From Edaphochlamys debaryana (Eukaryota > Chlorophyta > Chlorophyceae > Chlamydomonadales), in the NCBI GenBank assembly GCA_016858145.1, contig JAEHOE010000046.1, positions 1 through 64,000 on the forward strand: DNA of 64,000 nucleotides, written 5' to 3'. Within the stretch, counting starts at the first letter, position 1; each line of letters begins with the position of its first letter. A program made the translations under genes and the position numbers. Of the stretch, positions 1 through 11,830 are shown piece after piece. The notes under the pieces are model-generated. The model ran no database searches. It saw only the letters and a list, made by a program, of their open reading frames with translations, and was not told the DNA's origin.

Positions 1-45
1 CCCCCTCCCCCTCCTCCCTCCTCCCTCCTCCCTCCTCGCCCCCAG

Positions 46-2077
46 GTCTGGAGCCTGGGCTGCACGCTCGCTGAGCTGGCCACGGGCCGAGTGCTGTTCC
101 CCGGCAAGAGCCCCGCCGACCAGCTGTGGCGAATCCTCTGTGCCGTGGGACCCATGCCCCAAGGCATGGCGGCGCGCCTCGCGTTCCACCCCAACGCAGC
201 GCTGCAGTTCCTCGCTTACGTGGTGCCTCCGCCACCTCAGGTGAGAGGGTGGGCTCTTGATGGGAGTACAGAGGCGCCAGGAGCTCCCTTCCGTACCGGT
301 ACCATGCAGCCTGTCACAGCCTTCTCTCGCCTACGCCTCTGCTCAAACAACACCTCACCCTCCTCCCTCCCCCACATCCTCTGTCACCCGCTCGCAGCCC
401 GTGAGCCTGCGCTCGCTCCTGCCTGACGTTGAGCCGCGCCTGTTTGAGCTGGTGGAGGCGTGCCTGCGCCTGGACCCCGCCACACGGCCAACCGCACGCG
501 AGCTCCTCGACATGCCGTACTTCTGGGACGTCGGCCGGTGCTCCGCCGTACTGCCGGCCGTCGCCCAAGCGCTGGCCGTTCTCGCGGAGAGCGAGGCGGC
601 GGCTGCGGCCGTCGCGGCCTCGCCGGAAGCGATGGAAGTCGAAGGGCCGCGGTCGGGCCCGCTTCCACGCAAGCACCGCGGCTGGGGCGTCGCCTGCACC
701 GGCGCAGGCGAGGACGAGTTTCCTTCTGTCCCCATGCCCGACGACGACGCCATGCTGCCGGGATTGGGTACGGCAGCCGCAGCAACGGTTGGCGCCGGGT
801 CGATATCACCCGTCGCGTGCGCTTCGGCTGGTGGGGTTGGTGCTGCGGCGCGGCCCTTGGGCTGCGCACTGGCCGAATGGACGGTCCCGGACTCACAGCC
901 GGCCTCGCTCTCATCCGCTAGCCGTACGGATTCCTTCGAGCGGCCCGCGCTAATCCCGGTGACGCGCACGCTCCCCGACATATCTGTCGTCGAGGCGCCG
1001 TCAACCGAGCACCTGGCAGCGCGCGTCGACCCAGCAATTGCCGGAGGTGCGTCCCAGGCGTTCGCCAGCGCCAAGCCGCAACAACAGCCGCCAGCATGCG
1101 GCCGCTCAGGCGTGATGCTGTCCCGCGCTTCTGCCTCCGCTCCGGGCCTTCGGCCGGCGTCGGCGGCCGTCTCAGCCACACGCGCCGCAGCGCTCCAGGC
1201 GGGCAGCTGCGCGTCCATCTCTGAGCCCGACATGCTGCCATTTGCGTCGTCATCAAACCACGCCAGCACAACGAGCGCCTGTGGCGGCGCGGTGGGCGAT
1301 GGTGACGGCAGCAGCGGCTGCGGAGACGGCCCGCCCGCAAGTTTCAGCCTGGCGACGGCGCCTGCCCTGACGCAGACGGCGCCCTTTGCAAAGGTTGGGC
1401 ATCATGTACCCAACCCCAAGGCGGCGGCGTCGATCTCCATGCCTCGTGCCAGGCCCAAGGCCCTGAGTATCAGCCTCCCGTCGAGTACCATCGCCGCCGC
1501 CCCGCAGCCCCAGCTGCGCATGCTTCAGGCGCCCGCCAAGGCAGCCCCGTCGCCGTCGCCACCCGTTGGTGCAAGCCGCCGCGCGAGCGCCGCCTCGGCG
1601 GCGGCCGTCGCCGCCCACGCCCAAGCCATTCTGACCATCGCTGCGCCGCCCAAGCTGCCCCGGATTCATGTCGTCCACGCACCCACGCCGGTGGGTTCCT
1701 CCTGCGCCGCGCCGAGCACTGCCGGCCGGATCTCGAGCACCTCACATATGCTCAGCCCCGGTGAGACCCCTACGGCCGGCGGCGGGAGGCACTCCCAGGC
1801 CGGCTGCCCAACGTCTCCCGGTCTTGCGTCGATCGGAGAGGGCATCCCGCTGTCACCCGCGGGCAGCAGCAGGCCCTCTTCGGGCCCACTGGCCTGGCTG
1901 AGGCGGGGCTTCAGCCGCAGTATCAGCCCCGTACGGGAGGGATCCGATGGCGAGGCGGCGGCTCCCAAGCCGCCGGCCTGCCCCTCCAAGGCACCGCATG
2001 TCATCAAGCGGCAGGCCTCCCTGGCCCGATTCATCACATCAACGATCGCGAGACGGCTCGGCAAGTACCACACGTGA
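46..2077 (+). CDS. CDKL/CMGC-type serine/threonine kinase, 3' part (5' end outside window)
   Basis: Two exons are visible, 46-240 and 398-2077; the window opens in the preceding intron (C-rich tract then CCCCAG at 45). The first exon gives kinase subdomain IX onward ([14 protein letters not shown], then [11 protein letters not shown]), equivalent to the W-x-x-G-C and PGKSDVDQL motifs of CDKL kinases. The second starts with the last helices ([23 protein letters not shown]) and continues into a ~500-residue Ala/Ser/Pro-rich tail without recognised domains, ending in a basic amphipathic stretch (RFITSTIARRLGKYHT). N-lobe, HRD and activation loop lie outside the window. A second, complete copy lies inverted at 43121-46865: the 195-nt exon is identical base for base, while the tails differ beyond about position 571. 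Kinase identity is secure; the CDKL subfamily assignment comes from the complete paralogue. Confidence 0.85.
241..397 (+). other. Intron nearly identical to the paralogue's intron
   Basis: The intron runs from GTGAGAGG to CTCGCAG. Its counterpart, reverse strand 44777-44928, matches over nearly its whole length apart from a few substitutions and about 5 nt of indel. Intron identity this high between genes whose coding tails cannot be aligned indicates recent sequence homogenisation. Confidence 0.8.
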
Positions 2078-5000
2078 TGATCAGGACAACGACGTTTCGG
2101 CTACAGTGGACAAGCTGCGGGATAAAATGGGATGGGTAAAGGGCTGGCATGCCGCAGATCTGTACGTCAGGCTGTCATGAGATTCTCGCAGGATCATGAC
2201 GGAGGAGTGAGACAGCGGAATGCAGCTGCAAGGAGACTCTGTATATGTGCTTCCGGAGATCTAGAAGAGCGAAGTTTGCAGCACGAGTGGATCGGTCGTA
2301 CGTGAGGAACGCACGGCGGATCTCACGCACTGGTATGCATGGCATCGCATTGGATACCGCGCCGGGCCGCTGCGGTGGGGGCTGAGATGTTCGCAAAGGC
2401 GGGAGCGCAAGAAGGGCTGAAGTAGTATCGGGCAATAAGGACAAGAACGGGGCAAGATTAAGGGGCGATCGAGGTGCGAGGGAAAGGCAACCCCTGGAGT
2501 GAGCTATAGGCGAGCTCGAGGTGCGTGGGAGTGAAGACCCTTGGGGTGCGCTGTTGGGAACCAGGGACATGGAGCGGGGCACACGGAAAGCACGGAAAGC
2601 ATACCATCGGGACTGGGATGCTGCGAGCGGAAGACGTGTGGCCTTTCGTACAGACAACATTCTGATTGCCCTACGGCGTTGGAGCAGTGTGTACAGATAG
2701 AGCGGTAGTGAGCAGTGCACCACAGCCTGGGCGGATGGGCACGCCCTTTCTCTGCGTGTGCGGGTCGGGTCTGGGGTTTAGACTTTCATTCATGATCCTG
2801 CCAGGGCTTCTTTCTAGCCCTCGGCTTCACCTGATACCGTAGATCATTTGGAGTTGCAGCTGTCAAGGCCGTGGCTGACCGGTCACGAGCGAGTGATGTG
2901 CAATTACTGCTGTCGTGGTACGGCATCATCACTACCTGGTCACGCACTAGTCTCTGTGACGAGTCGGGACGAGTGAGCGCACTGCACTTTCCACCCGACT
3001 AACCACCTGTACCGCACTGCCTGCTGCTGTGTTAGTAAGGTGCCCTGCTGCCAATGAGCGAGCGCAACGTTGCTTGCGTGATTCAGCACGCGACGCGCCC
3101 GGATGGATGCATATGCCTGGCGTTGCGTTTCCTAGGTGGGCCTGGGCCGGGGGGCCCGCTAAGTACATCCGGGTCAATCCCCGTAAGCAACGCCTGCACT
3201 CTTTCTACTGTGCGTACGCGTGTCCAGTTGCAGTACTGTCAATGCATGCGATGGGATCCTATCGCGCCGTACGGATCGTGCCGTCTGCGTGCGTGATTTT
3301 GAGCCCGCGGCCATGGCGGGGGCGGAGCGCTCTGCTCTTCTTATCATCTTTTGAGCGCCCAATGCCTTACTTGCCGTGGCCGCGGTGTGTGCCGACGCAA
3401 TGTGAGGCGCGTCGTAGTAAGGGGGTACATAGGAGGCTGAGTCTCCCGTGCGTCCCGCTGCCTTGGGGAGGCGGCTTGCTTGTGGCGGGAGCCGGGGCCG
3501 GCCGGGGCCCCTCGGGCCGGATGCCGTGTGCTAACCCTATGTCAGTAGCGAGTAAAGTGAACTTGTGTGTGTAGGATGCGTACCTATGTGTGTACCGAGG
3601 GCTGAGCTGTGGGCCAGCACGGGCCCTACGGATCGTCTTCTTTTGTGCGCGCCTGCTTTTGGGGTGGACATGCCGGCTACCATCCACCATGGCCGGGAGC
3701 CCAGCCCTCTTTCCTGCTTTCAAGTTTTTGCGTTCCGGCGCTGTGGGGCTCAGTGCTTGAGTGCGCGGCCCCAGTGCTGCCCGGCCTCGCGGGGTCTGGG
3801 TCTCAGCCCTGTTCCCTGTCCTGAGGACACCCTTGTTGCCCGAATTCAATTGCTCAGCCGTGTGTCCGCACCGGCGACTGCGATAGCTATCTTAAGCTGA
3901 GCTGGCGGGGGGTCATGGCATGCTGTTGGGTTAATGCATGTGCCGGCCTCCGGGTCTATGTTAGCAATGAGCGCCGGGGCTGGTGGAGCGCGCTCAACCG
4001 TTGGCAGGGCTGCTGTTACCTTGTTGGACCCCCTACCTAAGCAAGGGCTCGGTCTGTCACTGTCACGGCAGGCAGGGCGAAGGCTGCGTCCCCACCGCGC
4101 ATATTCATTTTAGCATTTGTGAGATTGTGACAGGCTCTCTGAACCGAGCCACGGCACCGTAACCACCAGGTCCCAACAAAGCCCGAACTGACCTGTTGGA
4201 GTGTACCGATTATATTACTCCTCGAGTCGTGATATCGACCGTGGCAGACGCATGCGCTGGGTTACTAGGTGCAGGCTGGTGATTACTAGAATGCAGGCTG
4301 GTAGTCTGGATGGTTTGGGGTTTTCTTCAATGCCCTTACTGCGCTGCATTGCGCTTTGCTTTAAGCCAGTACTCGAGAGGTGCGTGGTGGCAGGGATGGG
4401 AGGTTGGTTGGTGGTGGGGTCAAGCTAGCCATCACGTGCCGTAACTAGACCAGGCCGGACGAGCCCCCCAATTCCCTTCGGGAATATGCGCGTACTACCG
4501 TAGTACCTGTAGTACACGTGTAGTACTGTAGTACCATGCGTGTTGTGTAACTCTACCATCGCTCTGGTCCTTTGTCTGCTGGCAGCACTTGGCGCTCTTG
4601 AGTGCCGCACTAAGCTCATTTTGCGTGCTCACACGCAAGTGAAGCCGTGGTAACGGGACCCGCCGGTCCGCATGAGGCCAACAGTACGTAAGGCACCCTG
4701 CAAGCAGCTCAGCAATGAACCCAGAGCCGGTTCCGGTGCGGCCTTCTGGCACTGCGCGAAAAGGCATGCGCCGAGCGACCTGTGTGAAGGGGATGAGGCT
4801 GAGCTTGGGGTAGGCCGCAGTGGCTGGCTTGATTGGTACCAGGGAGCTCCCGACAGGCTCACACGGGGTGGGTTCAAGGCAGGGACGATAGATAGATTGG
4901 CTGCAGCAGTCGTTACCAACTAGGCCCTGATACAGAACGGTGGCTTCCGCCCACCAGCCAGCCTTGCCCTTGGCTTGCTTATGACAAGTACAGAAGCGTT

Positions 5001-6095
5001 GCAGCGCAACGCGCAGGTCAACAAGAGTCAACCCAGACCGCCGGATGGAATGCCTAGCCCCACCCAAGAATGCCCCCTCTTCAGGCAGGGAGCAGGCGCC
5101 CCAAACGGCCAAAAATGAGATTGCTGAATAGGTTGCCTGAATAGAGGCAAAGTCTGAATCCTACCCACTCCCATGCCTGCCTAATGACTGCCCATGCAAG
5201 GCCGAAGGCCCATCGTGGACGGCTTCCGCCGCCTCCGGAGCTCCACGCCGTACCGTACGGCACCAACGGTACCAACCAACGGTCAACCCCAATCGCCAAG
5301 CACCCCGTGTTTGGGAGCCCATGCGTTGTCAGCCCAGCCAGCCCCGCACGCATCCAACCCACCCACCATGCCTCCATGCGTCATCCAACGTCACATGCCG
5401 ATTGGCAGGCACCCGTCGTCGCGTCACGTGATGGCTCCTCGGCATCCGCCCAAAAGCGCCTCGGGCCCGGTCACCGCAGCCGTCTCTGGCAGGCCCCCCA
5501 CGCCCCGCCTGCCTTCTCCGCTCTCCTCTTAGGCCCGGCCGGCCGGCGGCCATCACGATCGCGCCTGGCCTCAGCGCCTGGCCTCATCACCACGCCTGAA
5601 CACCCTTAGTCATTCGACGCCTGCCCCCCAACGCCGGGCGCCAATGCGCCGCCGCGGCACTACGGTAGCCCAGCAGGCAGGCACTGCGGCGTGTGAGCAC
5701 GTGCGCCGTACGATACATGGGACGAGCCGTACGACTAAGCTTCTGGCGGTGGTCGAGCCCCAACTCCCGCGCCCTTATGCGCTTGCCCGGCGGAGTTGAC
5801 CAGCCGTGCTAGCCACCGGCCCCTCACTACACAAAGACACCAGACACCATGCCTCACCAAAGCCAGAGCGCCTCCTCGGCGCGCCGCCCTGCAGCTTCCG
5901 TCCCATCCCGGCTGTGTACTGCGTGCTGTGCGCTCCGGCCGCCGCGCCATGCGTCGCACGCCACGCCACGCCACGTCACGGCATGCCACGGGCCTCCCAT
6001 GGCCGGGCAGCCGTCTCGAAACCCATGGCGCGGCGCCGTGTGCTGTACGTCCGTCCGTACGGTGTACTGCCGTACGCACGTGTGGCGGCGCCGCC
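2078..6095. other. Intergenic region between convergent genes, no gene recognised
   Basis: This 4-kb stretch separates the 3' ends of the kinase (+) and the PKA-type gene (-), so it must hold both 3' UTRs. Several open frames of 100-200 codons exist (for example 2175-2723 and 4495-5112 on the minus strand, 3029-3574 on the plus strand). None shows a recognisable motif, splice-linked partner or family resemblance. A cluster of GTACTAC/GTAGTAC inverted repeats occurs at 4492-4534. Confidence 0.6.
4492..4534. repeat. GTACTAC/GTAGTAC inverted-repeat cluster
   Basis: Within 43 bp the heptamer GTACTAC or its complement GTAGTAC occurs four to five times in both orientations around an ACACGTGT core. 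The segment can fold into short hairpins. No gene is adjacent. Confidence 0.6.
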
Positions 6096-9000
6096 TCACG
6101 CGGGTACGGAGAAGCTCCGGAACCAGTCCTGCTGCATGGGCGTGAGGCCGGCGGCGGACTCCAGGGGGGGCAGATGGTCGTACTTGTCGAAGCAGGAGGT
6201 GTCATCAGGGGTCTGGGGGGGAGGAGAGGGGGAGGAAGAGGGCGAGGGATTAGGGTGAGGGAGGGGACAGGGGGAGGGGAAGTGAGTGATGGCAGGAAGC
6301 GCGGGGCGGGGGCTGGCGTTCGTGCCATCCCGGGATAGCCGTTCGGGACCGCCTCTCCTCAGGCCGCCGCGACGCCCTCTCCCACATCCCCGCCTCACCT
6401 TGAGCGGTGGCGTGTAGGGGGGCATGTATGCCTTGGCGGCAATGTAGTTCCACTCCAGGTTCTTGAACCAGTCGTGGTCCTTGACGGCCTGGGGTCGGGG
6501 GGGTTTTGGGATGGGGTTTTGGGAACTGAGACTGAGGGCGCAAGGCTCAGGTCTGCTGCCGCACGTTCTACGCTTCGGTGTCCGCGCTCCGACTGGTCCC
6601 GTGGCTCCATCCCCCGCCTCGGCACACCGGCCCTGGTGGCTCCCAAAGCGCACGGATACACATGGGTACACGTGACCCAAGCGCGTAGCCAGCCCCAAGC
6701 ACCCGCACGCACGCACCTGCACTCCCTCCACGCCACCGCCCAGCCGCAGCGCAGGGTCCGGCTGCGGGGGGCGGGCAAGGGCAGAAGCGTAAGACAGCGG
6801 TTCCGTGATATGGCGCGTAGAGTGGTTCCAAAGCAACAGACCCTCACAGTCCGCACCCTTGCGACTAAGCACGGTCTTTCCTCTCGGATCCCTCCCACGC
6901 TGCCCCCAACCCTTCCGCCACCCTGGGACCCCGCCCCCGACCCAGGTTGAGCAGCTCGTTCTCCCGTTTCCAAGGGACAAGCGAAACCCCCTTGCGTCTT
7001 GGCCCGGATCGCGTCGCCCAACCCTCCCACCACCCTCTTCCCCCGACCCACATTGAGCAGCTTGTTGATCAGGTCCCGTGCCCAGGGGCCCATGTGGGCG
7101 GGGAAGGCCAGGTCCCGTGCCAGGATCTTCTTGTACGTCTCCTACGGGAGGAGAGGTGGGAGGAGGGAGGGGTGCATGGGCCAGAGTTTAGCGGGTCGTG
7201 GGAGAGGGGAGGCGGGGTGTGAGATAGTGCCGAAGAAGCGGTAGGCAGGGGTCGGGGTCGATGGGTCGAGGGGGTGGAGGGAGGGGGGAGGCAGGCGGCG
7301 GACAGCAGGGGCCAATGGCCAGTGCACGTGAGCTGGCCGGAGCTTGCCTGTAGATGTGGTACCGGTAAGCTGCCGCTCTTGGGGACAACCCACGTTGGCC
7401 GCACGCCTTCTCCCCTGCCCGTTTGTTGCCCTTACCCTTTGAGCCCGTGCCCCCTCCCGGCTTCTCCCCCCTCCCTCTCCCCCCTCCCCGCCGCCCCCAC
7501 CCCCCGACCTGCGGGTTGCCTGTGTAGAAGGGCGGGAAGCCGTGCAGCATCTCGTAGATGACGCAGCCCAGGGACCACCAGTCCACGGCCGTGGTGTGGC
7601 CCTGGGGAGGGGAGGAGGGGGCGACAGGTGACGGGTGACGCCCCTTGCCCAACCTTTGCTGTGGACCTCCGTCCCTTGGTCCTTGCCCAACCTGGCTGGC
7701 AGCCTAGCTCATCGGTGCTCCTGCCACCGTGCACCCTGCTTCCTTCCACCGTGGCTCTTTGACAGGTGACCATGTGTGTCTCCTCTTGCCTCAATCGCCA
7801 CCTTGGGCCTGTCCATCCCAGCCCATCGGGCCACCGCCTCCCCCCCACCCCCTCCCCTTCCCCCCCCCCACCTTGCCCGTGATGACCTCGGGCGCCAGGT
7901 AGTCGGGCGTGCCGCACATGGTGAAGGTGCGGCCCTTGACCACCTTGGCGAACCCCAGGTCGGTCAGGCGGGCGTAGCCGTCCGAGGCGATGAGCAGGTT
8001 CTCGGGCTGGGGTGGGGGAAGGGGGGAAGGGGAGAGGGGGCACGGGCGGTGATTGGTGCTGGCGTACCCGAGCAAGAGCTGCCGGGCGGATGAGGCACCT
8101 GAATCCACCAATGTTTGCACCAACAGCCCCCCACCCCCCACTCGCAGCGCACCTTGAGGTCCCGGTACGCGATGCCCTTGGAGTGCAGGTGCTCCAGCGC
8201 CAACACCACCTGGAGGGGGGGGAAGGAGGGCGGCTGCCAATCGAGTCTTCCGCCCGAGCACGCAGTGGTCCGTCTCCCAGCCCATATCCCCACCCATGTA
8301 TGCCCGGTGGGAGTGGAGCAGTCAGATGTCAAGGTGAGGAGACCCCCAGTGACCCAGCAGCTGGCGACGGTACCCGCGCATCCTGCCCCGCTGCACACTG
8401 CTCGCCCCCCTCCTCGACCTCCTCCGTCCTCCCCCATCCCCTGCCCCTCCTCCCTGCCCCTCCCCTTCCCCCCCCCTCCCCCCCCTCCTCCCCCCCACCT
8501 GCGCCACGTAGAACCGCGCGTGCTCCTCCTGCAGGCGGCCGTGGTCGCGCAGGTGCGTGAAGAACTCCCCCCCCGCCACGAAGTCCATCACCAGGTACAG
8601 GTTGTCCGTGTCCTGACAGGGCGGGGGAGGGGGAGGGGGGGGGAGGGAGGCCTGAGCGGTCAGGGCTCGAGGCCGGTGTGTGCAGGCCCTCGGTCGCCCG
8701 TGCCCGTGTTGCTCCCGCCCGCCTGCACTTCGCGCTGAGGTCCAGGGCTGTGCTCGAGGCTGCCCCCCACATGCCGCACATACCTGTAGCCCGTATCACA
8801 GCGCACCCTGGCGGCCGGTCCGCCGCTGCCCACCCTTCTCTCTCCTGGGCATCCCCCCCAGCCTCCCTCGCCGCCCCCCCCCTTCCCCCCCACGGCCCCA
8901 CGGCCCCACCTGGAAGCTGGTGAGCAGGTTGATGATGAAGGGGTACCCCGCCACACGTGCAAGCATGGCTCGCTCGTCCACCACGTGTTGTACCTGGAGG

Positions 9001-9787
9001 CGGGCGGGGCACGTGTGGAAGTTGGAGCGTGTACAGCAGGCGTCGGGCGTTATTAGGCTGCTGCTCTTTCAAGAGCGTCGCACACATTGTCGTACGCACA
9101 GCATGCCGTGCCGCCGTACTGTACTGCGTGCTGCCGTACCTGGTTTTCCCGTATGATGGCCACCTTGTTGAGCGTCTTTATGGCCACCAGCCGCCCGGAC
9201 TCGATGTGCCGCGCCAGCGACACGCGGCCGAAGCTGCCGGCGCCGATGACCCGCACCCACGCAAAGTCGGCCCGGCAGGGCGGCCGCGGGCGGGAGGCGG
9301 GCGCGAGGGGCTGCGTGGCTGAGGAGGCGGTGGAGGAGGTGGAGTCGAGCCGCTGTGGGGTGCGAGTGTGGGGGTGGGGGGGGCGGGGTGTGCAGGCGGG
9401 TTCGGTAGGAACTAGGAAGTGACCAGGGGAGGGGCCGAGAGGGAGGACTGCAGGGAGGTTTACGCTGTATGGGGTGTGGGCTGATCAGGGGACGATGTGG
9501 GTCGGGCGGGGAGTGGCCGGGGGAGAGGTGGCTGCTCCAGCCCGGGTCCAGGCCTCTCCCTCCAGGCCCCGAACCTCCTTTGACGCCGCTAACCAGCGCA
9601 CGGGTTGGGACCACACGGGCTCCGCCAGAGCGCCACTGGCCGCATCGCCCAGCCCAGGTCAGCTCTCCCGGGCAGAGCCTAGCCCCCCAAAACCTGACAC
9701 GACCCGACCCACCTTGGGTATCGGCAGCGGAGGCGCTTCTGGCTCATCCCCTGCCGCCGCTTTATTCAAGGAGCTACTCCCCTGCAT
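6096..9787 (-). CDS. cAMP-dependent protein kinase catalytic subunit-like AGC kinase
   Basis: Eleven exons, all multiples of 3 so that every intron is phase 0: 9713-9787, 9140-9352, 8910-8993, 8499-8612, 8153-8209, 7872-8006, 7509-7601, 7052-7141, 6717-6761, 6399-6488, 6096-6212; 370 aa. The protein phosphorylates Ser/Thr substrates, in the family downstream of cyclic nucleotides. Visible motifs: glycine loop [12 protein letters not shown] lysine, DERAML helix C, YRDLKPENLL catalytic loop, metal-binding DLG instead of DFG (TDLGFAK), activation segment [16 protein letters not shown], and the short exon [15 protein letters not shown] matching the PKA D-x-x-x-R-x-G segment. The AGC tail has [10 protein letters not shown] and a near-terminal FRSF resembling the PKA FxxF motif. 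The N-terminus is only about 50 residues, with no cyclic-nucleotide-binding domain, which argues against PKG. The start is the ATG at 9787, whose 25-codon exon ends in a good donor in the right phase. Confidence 0.9.
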
Positions 9788-11830
9788 GGGCCAAGGTTCC
9801 AGGAGCAGCTCAGGAAGGAAAGCTCGAGCAACCAAAGAAGCGGGCTCCGAGGGGAGGGGAGGGAAGAGCGGCTCTCCTGCCAGTGCGACGGGCCGAAGGG
9901 CGATTGAGGGGCGCTGGGCACGCGCGGTGCAAGGGCGTTGATGGAGGCAGCGACCGAGCGTAGCGCGCGACTATGCAGCAGCCTAGGCACGCAGGGACCG
10001 AGTTTCAAAGCCTCGAAGCGCGCGAGCGCGCGCAAACGCGGGGGGTCGTGGGTCGCGTCACGCTTGCGCCTCGGCAGCCCCAAAACCCACCGGCGAGCAC
10101 TTGCGACGGAGCTCGGTGACGACGGTGTGCTTCCATCCGCCTCGGCTCGCGGCGTCCTTGCTAGCAGCCGCAGCTGGTGCGGGAACGCCGCTGGAGGAGC
10201 AGCACGAGTCCACGACCATGTTGAGGGAATGTCACCGCGACGATTGGCGACGAGCGGCCCGCCGCTGGGCTAGCGCCTGCTCCAGGCGCGCCACGAGTCG
10301 GTAGAGTCTAGGAAGGAGCTCTGGGCCGTGTCTAAGCGGACGTCAATCAGGGTCGCCTCAGCGAGAGTACCTCAAGTCGTCCGTCGCGCCTCGGGCCGCT
10401 GGGTGATGTGTGTCAGGCGCCGTCGCTGTTGCGAGAGCGACTTATGAATAGCTATGCTCAGCGTGGGTATGGTGGAGCCGAGCGGGCTGTGCCGAGGAGT
10501 TGGTGCGGCACGGCTTGCGCGAGTGGCGCTTCGCGGGGGTTGGCCCGAAGGCAAGCGGTCGCACGCCTATCTGAGCTAGCAGCGCCGCACGCTGCACTAA
10601 GCGATACAAAACTGAGCATCGAGAAAGTACTGGTGCCTTGGACGCGGCCAGCCAGAGCGGGCGGCCGTCACCATTAGTCGTTTCCGAGTGCCGAGCGAGC
10701 GCAGGCAGAAATGTGCCGGCCCCGACAGCGGAGTCATGCTATCACACATCCTGCGATATGCATCCAAGCTGCCTCGTCGAGTCCCATCGCAAGCGAGGCC
10801 GCTCGAGCGCGCTTAGAGTCGGACGCGCCTCGGCCCCCGTTGCCTGCCACCGGTTAATAGAGCTTAATTGCTAGTATGCATCGAGAGAGGGGGCGGGGTA
10901 AAATGCGCGCATAGCTCATTTCGGGCTGTCGGCACTTGTCCTTGTCGCGACGCAGCTCTAAAGGGCCTGCGAGATGCCCTGGAACAGCAACAGCATTACG
11001 GTTGACTTTGCAGATGCCAAGCCCGCGGTGTTGTTGGCGACCCAGGCCTGGGCGGCTGCCACCAGTGCGGCAAAGTCTAGTTCCGGCGAGCCTCCACGCT
11101 ACCGTCCGGCGGCGCGCCCCGGCTTCCAGCAGCACCTAAGCCCCTTTCCTAATGCACCCGGCCTGCATGCACCGCAGCATCCCCTCGCTCATCAGCCCCC
11201 TTCTCGCCGCGTGCGCCCTCCCACAGCCCACCCAGCCAGGCCCCGATGCGCCGTCTCCTTCGCCCCTACCCGTGTCTCGCGCTCTAGCCCTCGCTACGCA
11301 CTCTCACTCTCCCCCACCCACCGCATCCGCTGCAGTCGGCCATCTTAGGTGGGGAGCCGCCGCTGCAACCCAGCTTCCGCCGGGCGCCTGTCGAGGCAGC
11401 CCCCTGAAGCGGCGGCCGGGTGCTGGAACTGCCGATCTGCCGCCGCCGTCCGATGCTAGCCGACACACGTCCAGCGCCGCACCCCGCCGCTCCACATCCA
11501 CTCCGCATCACGTGGCTTCCCCCACCCCGCCTTGGGCCATACCTGTGCCCTCGTTGCAGTGTTGCACCCGATGACTAGGCCCCGCCTTTTGCAGCGGTGC
11601 CAACAGCCTTATCAAGGGCGGCGGCGGTCCCCTCTGCGGCGGCGCCCCCAGCTAGCGCGCAGGGCCGGAAGCGCAGGAGGGCTATCGCCGCTCAGCAGCC
11701 TGAGCCGGTAGCCCATGAGCGCTGTCCGGACGCTCCCGGTGCTCGCTCAGCAGCTTCCGCCAGCCCCCGCCCTCGCCAGCATGAGCCTCCCTCCGTCAGC
11801 AGCTTCCCTCCACCCCGCCCGCAGCTGCCC
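9788..11830. other. Intergenic region, no gene recognised
   Basis: This 2-kb stretch lies between the PKA-type start codon and the stop of the next minus-strand gene. It should contain the PKA promoter and 5' UTR and the 3' UTR of the coiled-coil gene. Reading frames here (for example 11152-11574) are C-rich and show no conserved motif. Confidence 0.55.

Noticed and set aside
355..1269. Minus-strand 304-codon frame opposite the kinase tail
   Set aside because: It is antisense to a supported coding exon, has no motif and runs across the intron of the plus-strand gene.
4495..5112. 205-codon minus-strand frame in the first intergenic region
   Set aside because: No recognisable domain and no neighbouring exon; its 3' end lies in the GTAGTAC repeat cluster.
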